Part shown: positions 1 through 10,058 of the stretch, piece by piece | Layout: every line of letters starts with the position of its first letter | Position numbering within the stretch: the stretch's first letter is position 1 | Origin: HOT-345 sp963531535 | Lineage (GTDB): Bacteria > Patescibacteriota > Gracilibacteria > Absconditabacterales > Absconditicoccaceae | Direction of reading: 5' to 3' | DNA length: 64,000 nucleotides | Assembly (NCBI GenBank): GCA_963531535.1 | Contig: CAUSGX010000002.1 | Coordinates: 44,496-108,495, forward strand | Notes under the pieces: model-generated | Databases searched by the model: none | What the model was told of the DNA's origin: nothing | What the model saw: only the letters and a program-made list of their open reading frames with translations | Program-made: the position numbers and the translations under genes

Positions 1-376
1 TCGAGCTGAGTTCAGGGTTTTTCCCCATATTATCGAGTGAGGTCTTAGCAACCCATCACTCAACAAGAGCAACCGCAAGCCCAGAGAGACCAACTGATAG
101 TCCAGCTGCAATATACATATATGGATTTACCATATTTGCAGGGTCGACCTCGAGAATCTTGAATGCAACGATCAATCCATAGATCGCACATGATTCAGTC
201 AGCGCGATAAAAAGGATCATGTAGGTCATAAATTTCCCCCTCATATCAGGGTTTCTCAAGATTGAGTTGAACGCAGCGACAGCAATCATTGCCTCACCAA
301 CTGCGGCTCCGATCCCAGACAAAGCAACAGCCAGTCCAGCTCCTAAAAATCCAAATCCATCCATTATCATATACAA
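1..376 (-). CDS. atpE: ATP synthase subunit c, duplicated (fused two-hairpin) form, partial
   Basis: Rotor proteolipid of the F-type ATP synthase, cut by the window edge. Hairpin 1 has a helix, a polar loop (ILRNPDM) and a second helix with the ion-binding carboxylate in LTESCAIYG. After a short linker a third helix begins that aligns without gaps to the first (LSGIGAAVGE against LSGLAVALVE) and runs into a second polar loop (MGKNPEL), so the protein is a tandem duplication. UGA-glycine lies at 56-58. Each first helix also carries a Glu (VGE, LVE) where Na+-type c subunits have Gln. The TES..Y residues match a Na+ site. Met codons at 376, 370 and 364 are all possible starts. It lies 48 bp after atpB in the same direction. 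Confidence 0.88.
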
Positions 377-424
377 AAGAATATAAAAGTCTGATTTTTT
401 ATTTTTTTTGCCTCTTTTGAGTGA

Positions 425-1300
425 TTATCACTCTTCTGTAGCAACTTTGATAAATATCGCGGTCAATAGTGCAAAGACAAAGGCTTGAATCACCGCAGAC
501 AAAAGCCCTTGAGCGATCACGATCAGCGGAAGCACCAAGGGCAGCTCTCGACCACTGAGTCAAATACTTAGTGCCTTGAGCCCAGCAATCAGCATTCCCA
601 ATAGAATAGTTCCAGAGGTGATGTTCCCAGTCAATCTAAAGGATAGTGAAACCACTTTTGCTAAATATCAGATGATATCTAGCAATCCAGTAAATATCCC
701 AACCACAATATCAAAGAGTTTCATCACTGCTCGTAGCGGATAATAAGCTCGGGCAGACATTTCTCAGCGTTCTATTTTGATGAGTCCCTTTCCGAGAACT
801 GGGAAATATTCATACAAAAAATGTCAGAATCAGAGTTTTTGAACTTGAAGATAGAGCACCAATCAGACCACGACTATCGCCATCGCGATATTAAAGTCAG
901 TATCTGAGGTTGGAGCGGTAATATAGTTTTCTAGTCAGGGGAACATGGTCCCGAGAAAGTCAAACAGTACACCGATCAAATTTGCAAACAAAATCACAAA
1001 GAAAACTCAGATGACAAAGGACTTTACCCAGTATTTTTGCTTTTCTCAGATAATATCTGTAAAAAATCCATAAATCTTTTCAAATAGCATCTCAAAGAGT
1101 CCAATACAGCGCTCTCAAAAGGTCTTAAAAAGCTGATTTTTCTCAGATTTGAACTTCTGATAGCCAAAGATAATGATCAAAATCAACAAGAGCAAAAAAA
1201 GTTCTCCTCTCAGCAAAGGAAGAGGAAAACCCTGGATCCACTCAAGGAATTCTAAACTCCATGACTGGGTAATTGCTCGTAGCTGATCTAAAGTAGGCAT
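425..1300 (-). CDS. atpB: ATP synthase subunit a
   Basis: Membrane stator subunit forming the ion half-channels of the F0 motor, 291 aa in code 25. The conserved helix with the essential arginine is clear at about 611-660 (LSFRLTGNITSGTI). The N-terminus (MPTLDQLRAIT) leads into a first hydrophobic segment and then several more. The standard code would stop at 1115. Multiple in-frame TGA codons are bridged before a TAA at 425-427. It precedes the c subunit on the minus strand, the usual a-c order, so the rest of the atp operon should lie beyond the left edge. Confidence 0.93.
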
Positions 1301-1385
1301 CGGCTTTTATTTTTGTTGAGTAAATTTTTATTTCTCGGTTATGATGCGGTTCATATACGAGCCGTGGCAATAAAGTCTCTTGAAG

Positions 1386-1772
1386 TTAGTGAATTTCTTT
1401 AACTCTTTCTTCAATAGCCTCTTTGAGAGCAATGATGACTCATTCTAGATTTTTTTCAACTTCATCATTGGTAAATCTAATGATTTTAATCCCATATTTA
1501 GCAATGACAAGCTCTCTTTCATTATCGTAATCTTGAACTTCATCATGATAAGCTCCATCTATCTCAATTCACAATAAGAGTTTCGGACAGTAAAAGTCTA
1601 GAATAAACGAGCTGATAATTTTTTGTCTTCTAAATTTGTATTGTTGAAGTTGTTTATTTTTTAGAACAAGATTCCAAACAAGACTTTCAGCTTTTGTCTG
1701 ATTTTTTCTGTTTTCTTTTACATAGTCCTTTAGGTTCATATTGTAGGGAATAAACGAAATGTCTTTCTTCAT
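1386..1772 (-). CDS. DUF559 (Vsr-like) endonuclease-domain protein
   Basis: A 128-aa protein of the DUF559 family, which shares the fold of very-short-patch-repair endonucleases; the biological role is not established. Family features seen are KAESLVWNLVLKNKQL near the N-terminus, the FRRQ and ILDFYCPK strands, then EIDGAYHD, DNERELVIAKYG and IIRFTNDEVEKN. Two UGA glycines are read through (at 1569 and 1440). The start is placed at MKKDISFIPYN; the in-frame region upstream belongs to a palindromic element. It may be part of a small mobile unit with that element. Confidence 0.85.
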
Positions 1773-1801
1773 CTGAAGATAGAAGGATAAAGTTACAAAG
1801 C

Positions 1802-1890
1802 CCCCCACGGCTTCGCCGTGTCCCCCCTAGCAGGGGGAGACTGAAGCTTGAGATATTCCCCCTCTGATAGGAGGGGGTTAGAGGGAGGTT
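1802..1890. repeat. Palindromic element next to the DUF559 gene
   Basis: Two GC-rich inverted repeats lie back to back between the DUF559 start and the end of the next gene: CACGGC-ttc-GCCGTG at 1806-1820, and CCCCCTC/GAGGGGG at about 1859-1875. Tracts of C and G (CCCCCCTAGCAGGGGG type) fill the space between them. The base composition is unlike the A+T-rich surroundings. Similar palindromes beside DUF559 genes suggest an REP-like element, which is inference. Confidence 0.6.
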
Positions 1891-1905
1891 GTTAAGAACA
1901 AAAAA

Positions 1906-2910
1906 CTACCCTCTACACCTCGACTCACAATGAGGCGACGGACTGAGCGCAGACCATTTCTCTACAGAAGACTCATTATCACAGGCACAGAAACATCCAG
2001 AGGGCTTCTCATTAATATACTTAATTGCTCAGACCTTAGCTGGAGTACACGCTTCTGTATCATTCCCAATCTGAACCATACCTTTCACCTCGACACTTCC
2101 TGGAAGAGTGGTCTTCGGAGTATTGATAGCAAGCCCTCTCTCAGCTCTGATGAGAAAGACTCCATCCTTAGCTGGAGTAAAAAACTGCGCATTTGCGGGT
2201 CTAGCCTTATTATCACTCCAGACAAAGGTATTTCTACGAGTTGTTCATTTATTTTGTGGATCAAAGTTGATTTTAGATCCAGCGACAAAGTTATTTTCCC
2301 CCTTTACAGTCGTATCTTGTCCTCAGATAGTGACATTTCAGGTTCAGAAGATCTGATTCTGTTTTCAGACTCAGATAAAGTTAGTACTTCATTGGATTGA
2401 ACCAGCATCACCACCAGCAATCACGCTCTTCTCAGAGTTTTGATTGATAGTGTGATTTTTCCCACCTAAAATCACAATCCCCGTCGTATTTTCTAGAATT
2501 TGATTATTCCTTCAGACAATAGTAACTGCTTCATTTCCATGAACTTCATTGCTTGTTCCGTAAAAGAGTGCAGCATGGTTAGCTTTTTTATATAGTCTAT
2601 TCCCCTGCCCCTGCAGTTCGAGAAAGAGATTCCCACTGATCACGGGATTATAATTCTGAGCACTGATGATAGCAGAGGGGGGAGTGAGTCCACTTTCTCC
2701 CTTGATCGCCCCAGTGGTAAAGACCATTTGTTCGATATGCTGCACCTTGTGATCGAGGTCCGCCTTGATCTCTATGGCAGAGGGAGAGACGATCGGCCAG
2801 AGCACAGCTCCGAGAAGTAGTCCTCAGAGCAGCACGATACCAGAGCTTCTAAGGAGCTTTTGACTAAAAAGGTGGGGAGTTTTTTTTGGTAGAGCAGTAA
2901 TGGTTCTCAT
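1906..2910 (-). CDS. Membrane-anchored surface protein with NTI/VIGG-type repeats
   Basis: A 334-aa protein reconstructed across at least seven UGA glycines. An N-terminal basic stretch is followed by a hydrophobic signal or anchor (GIVLLGGLLLGAVLWPIV), a region with LDHKVQHIEQ, then glycine/asparagine repeats (TTGIVILGGKNHTI, SVIAGG, TNFIGVGKQNQI) of the kind that form beta-solenoid or trimeric-adhesin stalks. A Cys-rich C-terminus follows (ACTPAKVGAIKYI, GCFCACDN). The start at 2910 gives a proper signal; GTG at 2805 would lose it. A role in surface attachment is inference. It is divergent from the gene at 3083. Confidence 0.8.
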
Positions 2911-3003
2911 AGCAAATACATACATAAAAATAAAAACTTTCCTCAAGTATATTCAGATAACTGAAAATTGCAATTTAATACAACTATTTTTTCGTAGTTC
3001 TCC

Positions 3004-3031
3004 TTGACATTTTAGGAGAAAGTGATATATA
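3004..3031 (+). promoter_or_regulatory. Sigma70-like promoter for the Ig-repeat gene
   Basis: TTGACA at 3004-3009, a 16-nt spacer, then TATATA at 3026-3031, ending about 50 bp before the ATG at 3083. Found by eye. Confidence 0.55.
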
Positions 3032-3082
3032 TCAGTGTGATGTGTGGTTCTTTAACAGGACGGATAAAAAAGATAAATAAAA

Positions 3083-5842
3083 ATGAAAAATCAGATTAAA
3101 AAGCTGATTGCGGTCATACTGTTGACGCTCGGCACAATTTTTGTTTCCCTTGCGCAAACGCATTATGAAAAAACAGTTAGAACGCAGGGGAAAGATATTT
3201 TGATAGACTCCTTAGCTATCAATAAAAGACCTCGAGGTCCTGAATTTAAAAAAACTAGAATTCTTGCAAAAAATGGCATAGAATTTGCTATTACCTTCCC
3301 AGAAAAATATCAAAATTTAAGTATTGTGAGAAATGATACTAATATTGTTATCGAAGGAAGGAAAATTAAAGTGATTGGACCTGGACATCTCAGTTTCGAG
3401 TTTACTTATACTGAGAATGGAGTATCCTATACCTGCGATATCTTAGGCCACGTAAACTACTATGGTGAGCTAAGGTATCAGGGGGCTTCTCTCACCTCAC
3501 GAAATATCACAATTACTCAATCTAGCGATCTTTCAAAAGGTATCTCTGCTGCCCCTAAAATGGCAGGAGTATGGTGGAGAGTAAAAGTTGGTTCAGGGTA
3601 TGTGGATATCTGTGAGGGAACACAAACGAGGACGCTTCAGGAACTTCTTGATTTTGCAAAATCGAAGGGAGTAAATGGGAAGGCTGAATTTGAAGTTGAA
3701 TTTAGCGATAATACCTCGAATCTCGCTTATGATAGAAATTCAGATAGCTATGTTTCTGGAGCTTATAGTGTTCAATACTTCAGCATTGAAGATACTCGAA
3801 CCTACAAGATCAATCTCTCACAAGTAGGACAAGGAACAGTCTCTGTGTCCCAGAGTCAATTGAAGTCTGGAGAAAGTGCTACGCTTACCGCGCAAGCTGC
3901 TCAAGGCTGGAGATTCGATTACTGGGAAGAAAATGGTCAGAACGTAACTGAAAATCCCCTCACTATAACGATGGGAACTCAAGACCGTTCTATCAAAGCA
4001 GTCTTTACAGAGCTTCCTAAGCCGAAGGTTAATGTTATCTTGCAGATCGTAGATACGAATGGAGGAGAATTAGCGTCATCTCAGTCTCAAGAAGTAACGA
4101 GCGGAGGAACGGTTACTTTCCAAGTTCCAAACTTGGCAAATGTGAATTTCAAAGGCTGGAAAAGAAATGGTCAATTTGTTGAGACAGGAAGCAGTTATAC
4201 GCTATCTAATGTTACACAAAATGAGACTATTCAAGCTATCTTTGAAGTTCCAGTGCAGTCACTTAGTCTCTCTTTCACTGAGTTAAGCCTCAAAGTAGGA
4301 GAAAGTAAGCCTTTGCCTAGTGTAACTGTGATTCCATCGAATGCCACTGATCAAACTATTGCTTGGGTTTCAAATGATCCAGGTATAGCAAAGATTGAAA
4401 ATGGCAAAGTAGTTGGGGTAAGTGCAGGATCTGTTAATCTAGTAGCATCTTCATCAAATCAGAAAAAGGCTACACTCAAGGTAGTGGTTACTGAACTTTC
4501 TAGATTTGTTGTTGCTTTGCAGATCGTAGATACGAATGGAGGAGAATTAGCGCCATCTCAGTCCCAAGAAGTAACGAGTGGAGGAACGGTTACTTTCCAA
4601 GTTCCAAACTTGGCAAATGTGAGTTTCAAAGGCTGGAAAAGAAATGGTCAAATTGTTGAGACAGGAAGTAGTTATACGCTATCTAATGTTACACAAAATG
4701 AAACTATTCAAGCTATCTTTGAAGTACCAGTGCAGTCAATAACGGTAACTCCTACAAGTATAACAGCGAAAGTAGGAGAAGGACCGATACAGTTGACCGC
4801 AACTGTGCTACCAGCAAATGCAACAAACAAGACCGTTACTTGGACATCCAAGAACGAGCAAGTTGTAAAAGTTGATAGCAGTGGAAAAGTAACGATCATC
4901 GGAGCAGGTGAGACAACAATAGAAGCCAAAGCTGGAGAGAAAACCTTTACAGTGCAGGTGAAAATTGAAGCTCAGTCTCAGCCTCAGGAGCCTCAGGTTG
5001 TTCCAGTGCAGTCAATAACGGTAACTCCTACAAGTATAACAGCGAAAGTAGGAGAAGGACCGATACAGTTGACCGCAACTGTGCTACCAGCAAATGCAAC
5101 AAACAAGACCGTTACTTGGACATCCAAGAACGAGCAAGTTGTAAAAGTTGATAGCAGTGGAAAAGTAACGATCATCGGAGCAGGTGAGACAACAATAGAA
5201 GCCAAAGCTGGAGAGAAAACCTTTACAGTGCAGGTGAAAATTGAAGCTCAGTCTCAGCCTCAGCAACCTCAGCCTCAGCAACCTCAAAATCCTAAGGTTC
5301 TAGTTGAATCACTTAGTCTCTCTTTCGCTGAGCTAAGTCTCAAAGTAGGAGAAGCTAAGGATTTACCTAGTGTAACGATTACTCCATCAAACGCCACAGA
5401 CCAAGCGATCACTTGGATTTCAAATAAACCAGAAGTTGCGAAAGTCGAGAATGGTAAAGTAGTTGGAGTAAGCTCAGGAACTGTCCAAATCATCGCAAGT
5501 TCAACAAATAGTAAGACAGCGATGCTTAATGTGACAGTAATTCCAGAAAATCAGGTAGAGGAGGAAGATTTTCCTCCTTATGTGAAAGAACTTCCAAACT
5601 TCAAGGTCGGACAAGTGGTAAACTTAGACGACTTAGTATGGGAGCGACGAGATGGTATAGAGATTGAACAGTATTTACTTCTTGATACCGAAGGTAAACT
5701 GTTGCCGTTAGGAACAGAATATCAGCGAGAAGCAAATAAACTTACATTCTCTGCCGCTCGAGTTTTTGTTCTTGTTGTTAAGTTTAAGCAGAATGCGAGA
5801 AATTGGCAACAAGTAGAATTTACTATTGAAGTGAAACCGTAG
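3083..5842 (+). CDS. Secreted Ig-like (BIG2) repeat protein, no UGA codons
   Basis: A 919-aa exported protein. Residues 1-25 form a signal peptide ending in a Bacteroidetes-like VSLAQ. Residues about 240-312 and two later copies (316-388, 475-547) are InlB B-repeat-like modules (GW-x-x-NG, NVTQNETIQAIFEV). Between and after them are four BIG2 domains (about 391-470, 550-635, 642-727, 741-820), each with the pattern VGE..L..TV.P.NAT...V.W.S followed by V..V...G.V..GAG or GVS. The Pro/Gln-rich linkers are QSQPQ. The C-terminal 90 residues are a separate unnamed domain. Such proteins usually act in adhesion. Despite dozens of glycines not one is encoded by UGA, unlike the neighbours, so recent acquisition from a standard-code donor is likely. 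Confidence 0.88.
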   Translation: MKNQIKKLIAVILLTLGTIFVSLAQTHYEKTVRTQGKDILIDSLAINKRPRGPEFKKTRILAKNGIEFAITFPEKYQNLSIVRNDTNIVIEGRKIKVIGPGHLSFEFTYTENGVSYTCDILGHVNYYGELRYQGASLTSRNITITQSSDLSKGISAAPKMAGVWWRVKVGSGYVDICEGTQTRTLQELLDFAKSKGVNGKAEFEVEFSDNTSNLAYDRNSDSYVSGAYSVQYFSIEDTRTYKINLSQVGQGTVSVSQSQLKSGESATLTAQAAQGWRFDYWEENGQNVTENPLTITMGTQDRSIKAVFTELPKPKVNVILQIVDTNGGELASSQSQEVTSGGTVTFQVPNLANVNFKGWKRNGQFVETGSSYTLSNVTQNETIQAIFEVPVQSLSLSFTELSLKVGESKPLPSVTVIPSNATDQTIAWVSNDPGIAKIENGKVVGVSAGSVNLVASSSNQKKATLKVVVTELSRFVVALQIVDTNGGELAPSQSQEVTSGGTVTFQVPNLANVSFKGWKRNGQIVETGSSYTLSNVTQNETIQAIFEVPVQSITVTPTSITAKVGEGPIQLTATVLPANATNKTVTWTSKNEQVVKVDSSGKVTIIGAGETTIEAKAGEKTFTVQVKIEAQSQPQEPQVVPVQSITVTPTSITAKVGEGPIQLTATVLPANATNKTVTWTSKNEQVVKVDSSGKVTIIGAGETTIEAKAGEKTFTVQVKIEAQSQPQQPQPQQPQNPKVLVESLSLSFAELSLKVGEAKDLPSVTITPSNATDQAITWISNKPEVAKVENGKVVGVSSGTVQIIASSTNSKTAMLNVTVIPENQVEEEDFPPYVKELPNFKVGQVVNLDDLVWERRDGIEIEQYLLLDTEGKLLPLGTEYQREANKLTFSAARVFVLVVKFKQNARNWQQVEFTIEVKP
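4727..5262 (+). repeat. Near-identical 276-bp tandem duplication inside the BIG2 gene
   Basis: The segment starting CCAGTGCAGTCAATAACGG at 4727 recurs at 5003. By eye the copies match base for base over roughly 260 bp and then differ in the Gln/Pro linker. One unit encodes one BIG2 domain (92 residues). The nucleotide identity points to recent duplication or gene conversion. Confidence 0.85.
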
Positions 5843-5856
5843 TAGACTTCAATCAA

Positions 5857-5918
5857 CCCTTGCATTAACCCAAGTCCGTTAATGAATCACACATCACATC
5901 ATCATGATTACGCAAGGG
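5857..5918. repeat. Nested inverted repeats between the two UGA-free genes
   Basis: Outer arms CCCTTGC (5857-5863) and GCAAGGG (5912-5918) enclose inner arms CATTAAC (5863-5869) and GTTAATG (5878-5884). No T-tract follows, so this is not a normal intrinsic terminator. Its function is unknown. Confidence 0.6.
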
Positions 5919-5993
5919 GAAGCTTATTACGAATACTTTAACAGTAAAGTAAGTCAAAAAGGTAAATAAAAAATTAAAAAACAGATTTAAAAA

Positions 5994-6653
5994 ATGGATA
6001 CAATTAAAAAATTGCTGACTGGAGGAGTGTTTCTCCTCCTCAGCATCTTGGTTATTGGTTGTAAAAAAGATGAAGACGACCAGATTAAGCCGCTTACATT
6101 ATCAATTATTCAGCAAGATGGCAAAGCTCTAGATCAGCAGAAAGGGATTACCTTTACTCAAGGATCTACACTTACTTTTACACTTGCAGGGATTGAAAGC
6201 TATGAGGTTGTTGCTTCTGATAAAGAGGTGGTAGCTGTTGTAGCAAATCACGCAGAGAAGACCGTGACAATTACTGGTATCAAAGCCGGTAATGCAGTTC
6301 TAAGGATCCTCTATCGTGGTAATAATCAGGAAAAGACAGTTGCTATCAATGTTGCAGTGACTCCAAAACTGCCAGCTGTAGTGGAAAATCCTACTGGACT
6401 TTTCAAAGATGGAAATCTGATTATGCCCTTTGGTTATGTAGCGAGAAAGCCTAATACTTTGTTCCTCTCAGAAAAGGGAGGTTCTACAAAATATATTAAG
6501 CTTGTTCTTCAGGGAGATAAGGCACAAGTCACCCCCAGCGGATTTACAGAAAATGCTCCTAGTGGAGAATTTCTAAAATCTGATTTTGGTGATAAGTTCT
6601 ATAAATTCTCTAACGATCAATTCACTATTGTGATATTGAAGTCGACTCCTTAG
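5994..6653 (+). CDS. Surface lipoprotein, Bacteroidetes-like signal, no UGA codons
   Basis: A 219-aa lipoprotein. Residues 1-23 are a type II signal with lipobox VIGC; the mature start CKKDEDDQ is rich in acidic residues, as in Bacteroidetes surface-exported lipoproteins. Residues about 35-125 look like a degenerate BIG2 fold (LDQQKGITFTQGSTLTFTL, VVANHAEKTVTITGIKAG). The rest is unassigned. None of its glycines uses UGA. It follows the Ig-repeat protein by 151 bp and ends at a strong terminator, so the two probably form one transferred unit. Confidence 0.85.
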   Translation: MDTIKKLLTGGVFLLLSILVIGCKKDEDDQIKPLTLSIIQQDGKALDQQKGITFTQGSTLTFTLAGIESYEVVASDKEVVAVVANHAEKTVTITGIKAGNAVLRILYRGNNQEKTVAINVAVTPKLPAVVENPTGLFKDGNLIMPFGYVARKPNTLFLSEKGGSTKYIKLVLQGDKAQVTPSGFTENAPSGEFLKSDFGDKFYKFSNDQFTIVILKSTP

Positions 6654-6675
6654 AAATCATCTTTCTATGGAACGG

Positions 6676-6704
6676 AAAAGACGGTAGTCTCTACCGTCTT
6701 TTTT
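6676..6704 (+). terminator. Rho-independent terminator
   Basis: Perfect stem ACGGTAG-tct-CTACCGT (6681-6697), extended by AAAAG/CTTTT and followed by a T-run, 23 bp after the lipoprotein stop. Confidence 0.93.
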
Positions 6705-6919
6705 GAATTATTTCACTTCCCTCTAACCATTATTGCAAGCATTAGCGAAGTAATTCAGACATTTATCTGGTCCGAATACTACATCCCTCTAATCTTACCA
6801 GCAATGACTGAAAATTTATTGCACCAGAGGAGTAGTCCTGTCTTTGCGAGATTGAGAGGCTTCCTAAAATCTAAATATCGGCAAAACAACACACATTTGA
6901 AAACGAATTCTCAAGACAA

Positions 6920-8902
6920 CTAAGACTTTTTACTATTGAGCAGAGCTGTACTGGTATTCAAACTTTTGATCGTCTCCTCGAACCTATCCAAGAGATCACT
7001 ATTTCGTTCGATAAAGTTACCGATTGAGAGATTTGTTGAGGCGATAGTATTTTTTTTGATAAGGATTTGAGGTCCTTCAGGTTCATGCGCATTTTCTGGC
7101 TCTTGAGTATTTGGAGATTGGGAGGCAGGAGTGCTCTCTTTCTGGGATGAAACCAGACTTTTATTTTTTTTCTTCTCTTCATAGTCATCCAAAAGCACAA
7201 AACTATTTCTTTCGATACCGTAGATAGAGGTCTTCAGGTTAGATTGTATGATCTGATTTTCATTCTTTTTTTGACTGTCACTTATGGTTGGGTTCGGGGC
7301 TTTTACTTCAGTAGTTGCACTAAATGCCACTCATTTACTGATATCTGATTTTATTGAACTGCTATCGAGCATCTCTTTTTTATCCTTTTTAACATTGAGT
7401 TTCCCTGAATTGTAGAGCGTATTTACACTTGTGCCAATCTCATTAAAAATCTCAGCAATACTTATAATATTTTTCGCCGAAGTATTTGGTATCAAGATAC
7501 TGGATGCAACAGAACAAAATCTGATAATTAACGCTCCTTCTTTGATTACCGGCTGTCTATCATCTTTTTTAAGAGCTGGAGAGATATAGTCTCAACATGC
7601 ACACTGCATAACACATATCTGTTTCTCATCCCGAGGAAGCCCTTCACATTTCTTGCTACATTCCTCAATACTCTTTTTTAGTTCCTGGATCTGACTCTGA
7701 TCTGATGGTGGAGGAGTGCTTACACCAGAACCCGAAGTTGTATCTCCAGAAGGAGGGGGAACTGGGATTCAGCTAGGGTTTCAGTACTTCGAAAACTCCC
7801 TTTGTTCTCTATCAATTGCTCACTGTTCCTTTTTAGATCGCTGTTTCTCCTCAGGAGAGCCAGTTCCTCTCGTTTGCTGGGGAGGGTTTTTTGAGTTTTC
7901 TGCTGCTGGAGCAACACACTGATTGAGAAAGAGGGGTTTATCATAGTTCCCTACCGTAGTATGAGGAGAACGTTTAGATAAAAAGGAATTAAGCTCTTCG
8001 TCCTCAGTAATCGGATTCCTCGCCTGCTTTCCTATTCCGTTTCCTCAGTTCCCAGTTCATCAACTAGACAAAGAATCTGAATTTCATCTGCTATTCTCTG
8101 ATTTTTTTTCTTTATCTCTGTTGTCTTCTGTCTTCCCTGCCTCTGAGGAATTCTCTGCAGAGCTTTTTGAGGAATCTTTTTGTCAATTAAAGAGTGGTGC
8201 CTTATAGTAGATAATCTCAGGAGATGCCTTATAGCTCTCAAAAATGACTTTCCCTATCTGAGAAATATCATACATGAGATCGTAGTCTGAATCTGAAATA
8301 TCTCCATTGAGATATTTGTTTTCTCAGAGGTTCGCTGTTCAGACTTTCTCGTTTTCCTTAAGCCCATCTCGAATCTTGGTGTAGATCTCGTTTACTAGCA
8401 TATTACACGCATGAGTTGAGAGATTTGGATTAAGGTTTCTCTGGTCGATAACACACCTCGAGAGTTTCCTACAGGCAACAACATATTTTTTCTTTGATGT
8501 TTTCTCCTCACGCTGAGTGGCATCATACTCTGGAACCTCCCTCTGGAGCTTCTCCCTAAATTCTTGATTCGCCTCAAACAATACCGCAGAGAGATCTTCG
8601 TTACTCACGTTACAACCTGGATATGTTGATGAAAAATAGTTCTTGGTTTGTTCAAGTGCATCGTAGGTGAGAGCGTTTTCCTTCTGCTGGAGTCTTTCCA
8701 AATTCGCACTAAACAATCAGATTTTTACTTTATTTTCTTGAAGATATTTATTTTCTGAGTAGTCCCTTAGGCTCGTTTCAGCCCTATCAAGCCAGTAATT
8801 AGGAAAAGCTCCAGGACTCACTCCTATCGCAAAAACAGCTCCTCCCATAAATAAAGAGGATAAGTAAGAGAAAAAATCTGACTTATTTCTGGATTTGGAC
8901 AT
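6920..8902 (-). CDS. Secreted protein of unknown function (third gene of secreted operon)
   Basis: A 660-aa protein, read open through more than ten UGA glycines to a TAG at 6920. The N-terminus MSKSRNKSDFF leads into a hydrophobic signal (SLFMGGAVFAIGVSPGAF). Next is a Lys/Glu-rich helical part with scattered cysteines (TYPGCNVS, VACRKLSRC), then a long low-complexity Ser/Asn/Gly/Pro stretch. A Cys cluster follows (CSKKCEG, ICVMQCACG), then a C-terminal helical part rich in Lys, Asn and Ser. I recognise no family. The start overlaps the previous gene by 20 bp. The Cys pattern suggests disulfides and hence an extracytoplasmic location (inference). Confidence 0.8.
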
Positions 8903-10037
8903 TTTGCAGTTTGTAGAATGTTGAGTAAAATGGTGCAACAATCTTGCTAAGATACTTATCTCTCAGTCTCAAAAGTTCTTCCTGATAGGCGAGCATTCCT
9001 ATATGAATAGGATAGGTGTTTTGGAGATCTGCAAGCTGCTTGATGGTAGTATTGATTGTAGGGAGGAGCTTTTTTTGAAACTCTCTTATACGTTCAATCT
9101 CGTCACGATCTTTGACGTTAACTTCCTCCTCGGCATATGAAAGATGCGAAGAATAGTAAGCAGTAAAAAGCTGATACCAAAGCAACTCAGTATATACCTT
9201 CCTGATGAATGGTTCCATTCACTCATTAGTCACACCGACTACTTCACAAAAGAGATGATTATAATCTTCTCTATTTATGTTTTCATCGCATTTACTGGAC
9301 TCTTCCCCAAATTTTTTTAGATTTCATGGGAGAAGTTTCTTTGTATCAATGATTTGAAGCCCCGCAAAACTTTTCTGGAAGGCTCTCATCGTTTTCTTCA
9401 TAATTTTACAGGTTTTAGGATAGGACTGTTTTTTGTCTCTACAGAAACTCTGTTCATCAATATTATGAATAAGGAGTTTCTCTCTAGTAAAAAGATCAAT
9501 ATTTCCTTCTAGATCTTTATTGCTTGTGAGGTTATTCATCGTTACTCCATAGAGATTTCACTGCTTGATAATACTCAGCTCATTAAGTAGAATTTTTAGC
9601 AAATCTTCAGTCATCTTGGCTACATTACAGTTTTCAAAGTCCAGATATTCACTACATGCTGGCTGATCTTTGAGGAGGATTTTGAGTGAAGTTGTTTTAA
9701 GAAGTCCTTGGTCAGTAGAGCTCTCCTTCATAAATTGATGAGATTCTCTAGAAGAAAAATGCCACTGACACAAAAGAGCCAAAAAAACTGACTGACGAGG
9801 GTCTTTTCATGGATATTCTGATTGAATCTGATTGATTACCTTTGGACTTAGGGCAGTAGCACAAAATTCTGAAACAATAGTTTGCTTAGGGAGGGAAGCG
9901 CGGCGAAGTCAGTTTTTGTGAAAATTATCAAGTAATCCAGAAAAATCTCCCCCGAGGGCAGGTACAGAGACAAACCCACTCAAAAGAGCGATTCCTCAGC
10001 ATAGGCAGAGTAACGCAGTATACCTCCTTAACTTCAT
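8883..10037 (-). CDS. Secreted protein of unknown function (second gene of secreted operon)
   Basis: A 384-aa protein in code 25. It starts MKLRRYTALLCLCGG, a clear signal peptide that ends near VSVPALGG. The remainder is mostly helical, with regularly spaced cysteines (SEFCATAL, LLCQWHFSS, ACSEYLDFENCNVAK). Its reading frame overlaps the next gene start by 20 bp and begins 21 bp after the previous stop, so translation of the three genes is probably coupled. No known domain was recognised. Confidence 0.8.
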
Positions 10038-10058
10038 CTAGTGATCAAAAATTAAAAA

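Noticed and set aside
1930..2400. Plus-strand open frame of 156 codons
   Set aside because: It is the complement of the surface protein at 1906-2910, which has a signal peptide, family-like repeats and continuous code-25 translation.
4708..5493. Minus-strand frames inside the BIG2 gene
   Set aside because: Two are identical only because the coding repeat on the plus strand is duplicated.
6705..6919. ATTGCAAGC..AGCGAAGTAATTCAG and TTTGCGAGATTGAGAGG strings resembling a common REP-like repeat
   Set aside because: The resemblance is partial and the two strings do not form a clear palindrome; too weak to call an element.
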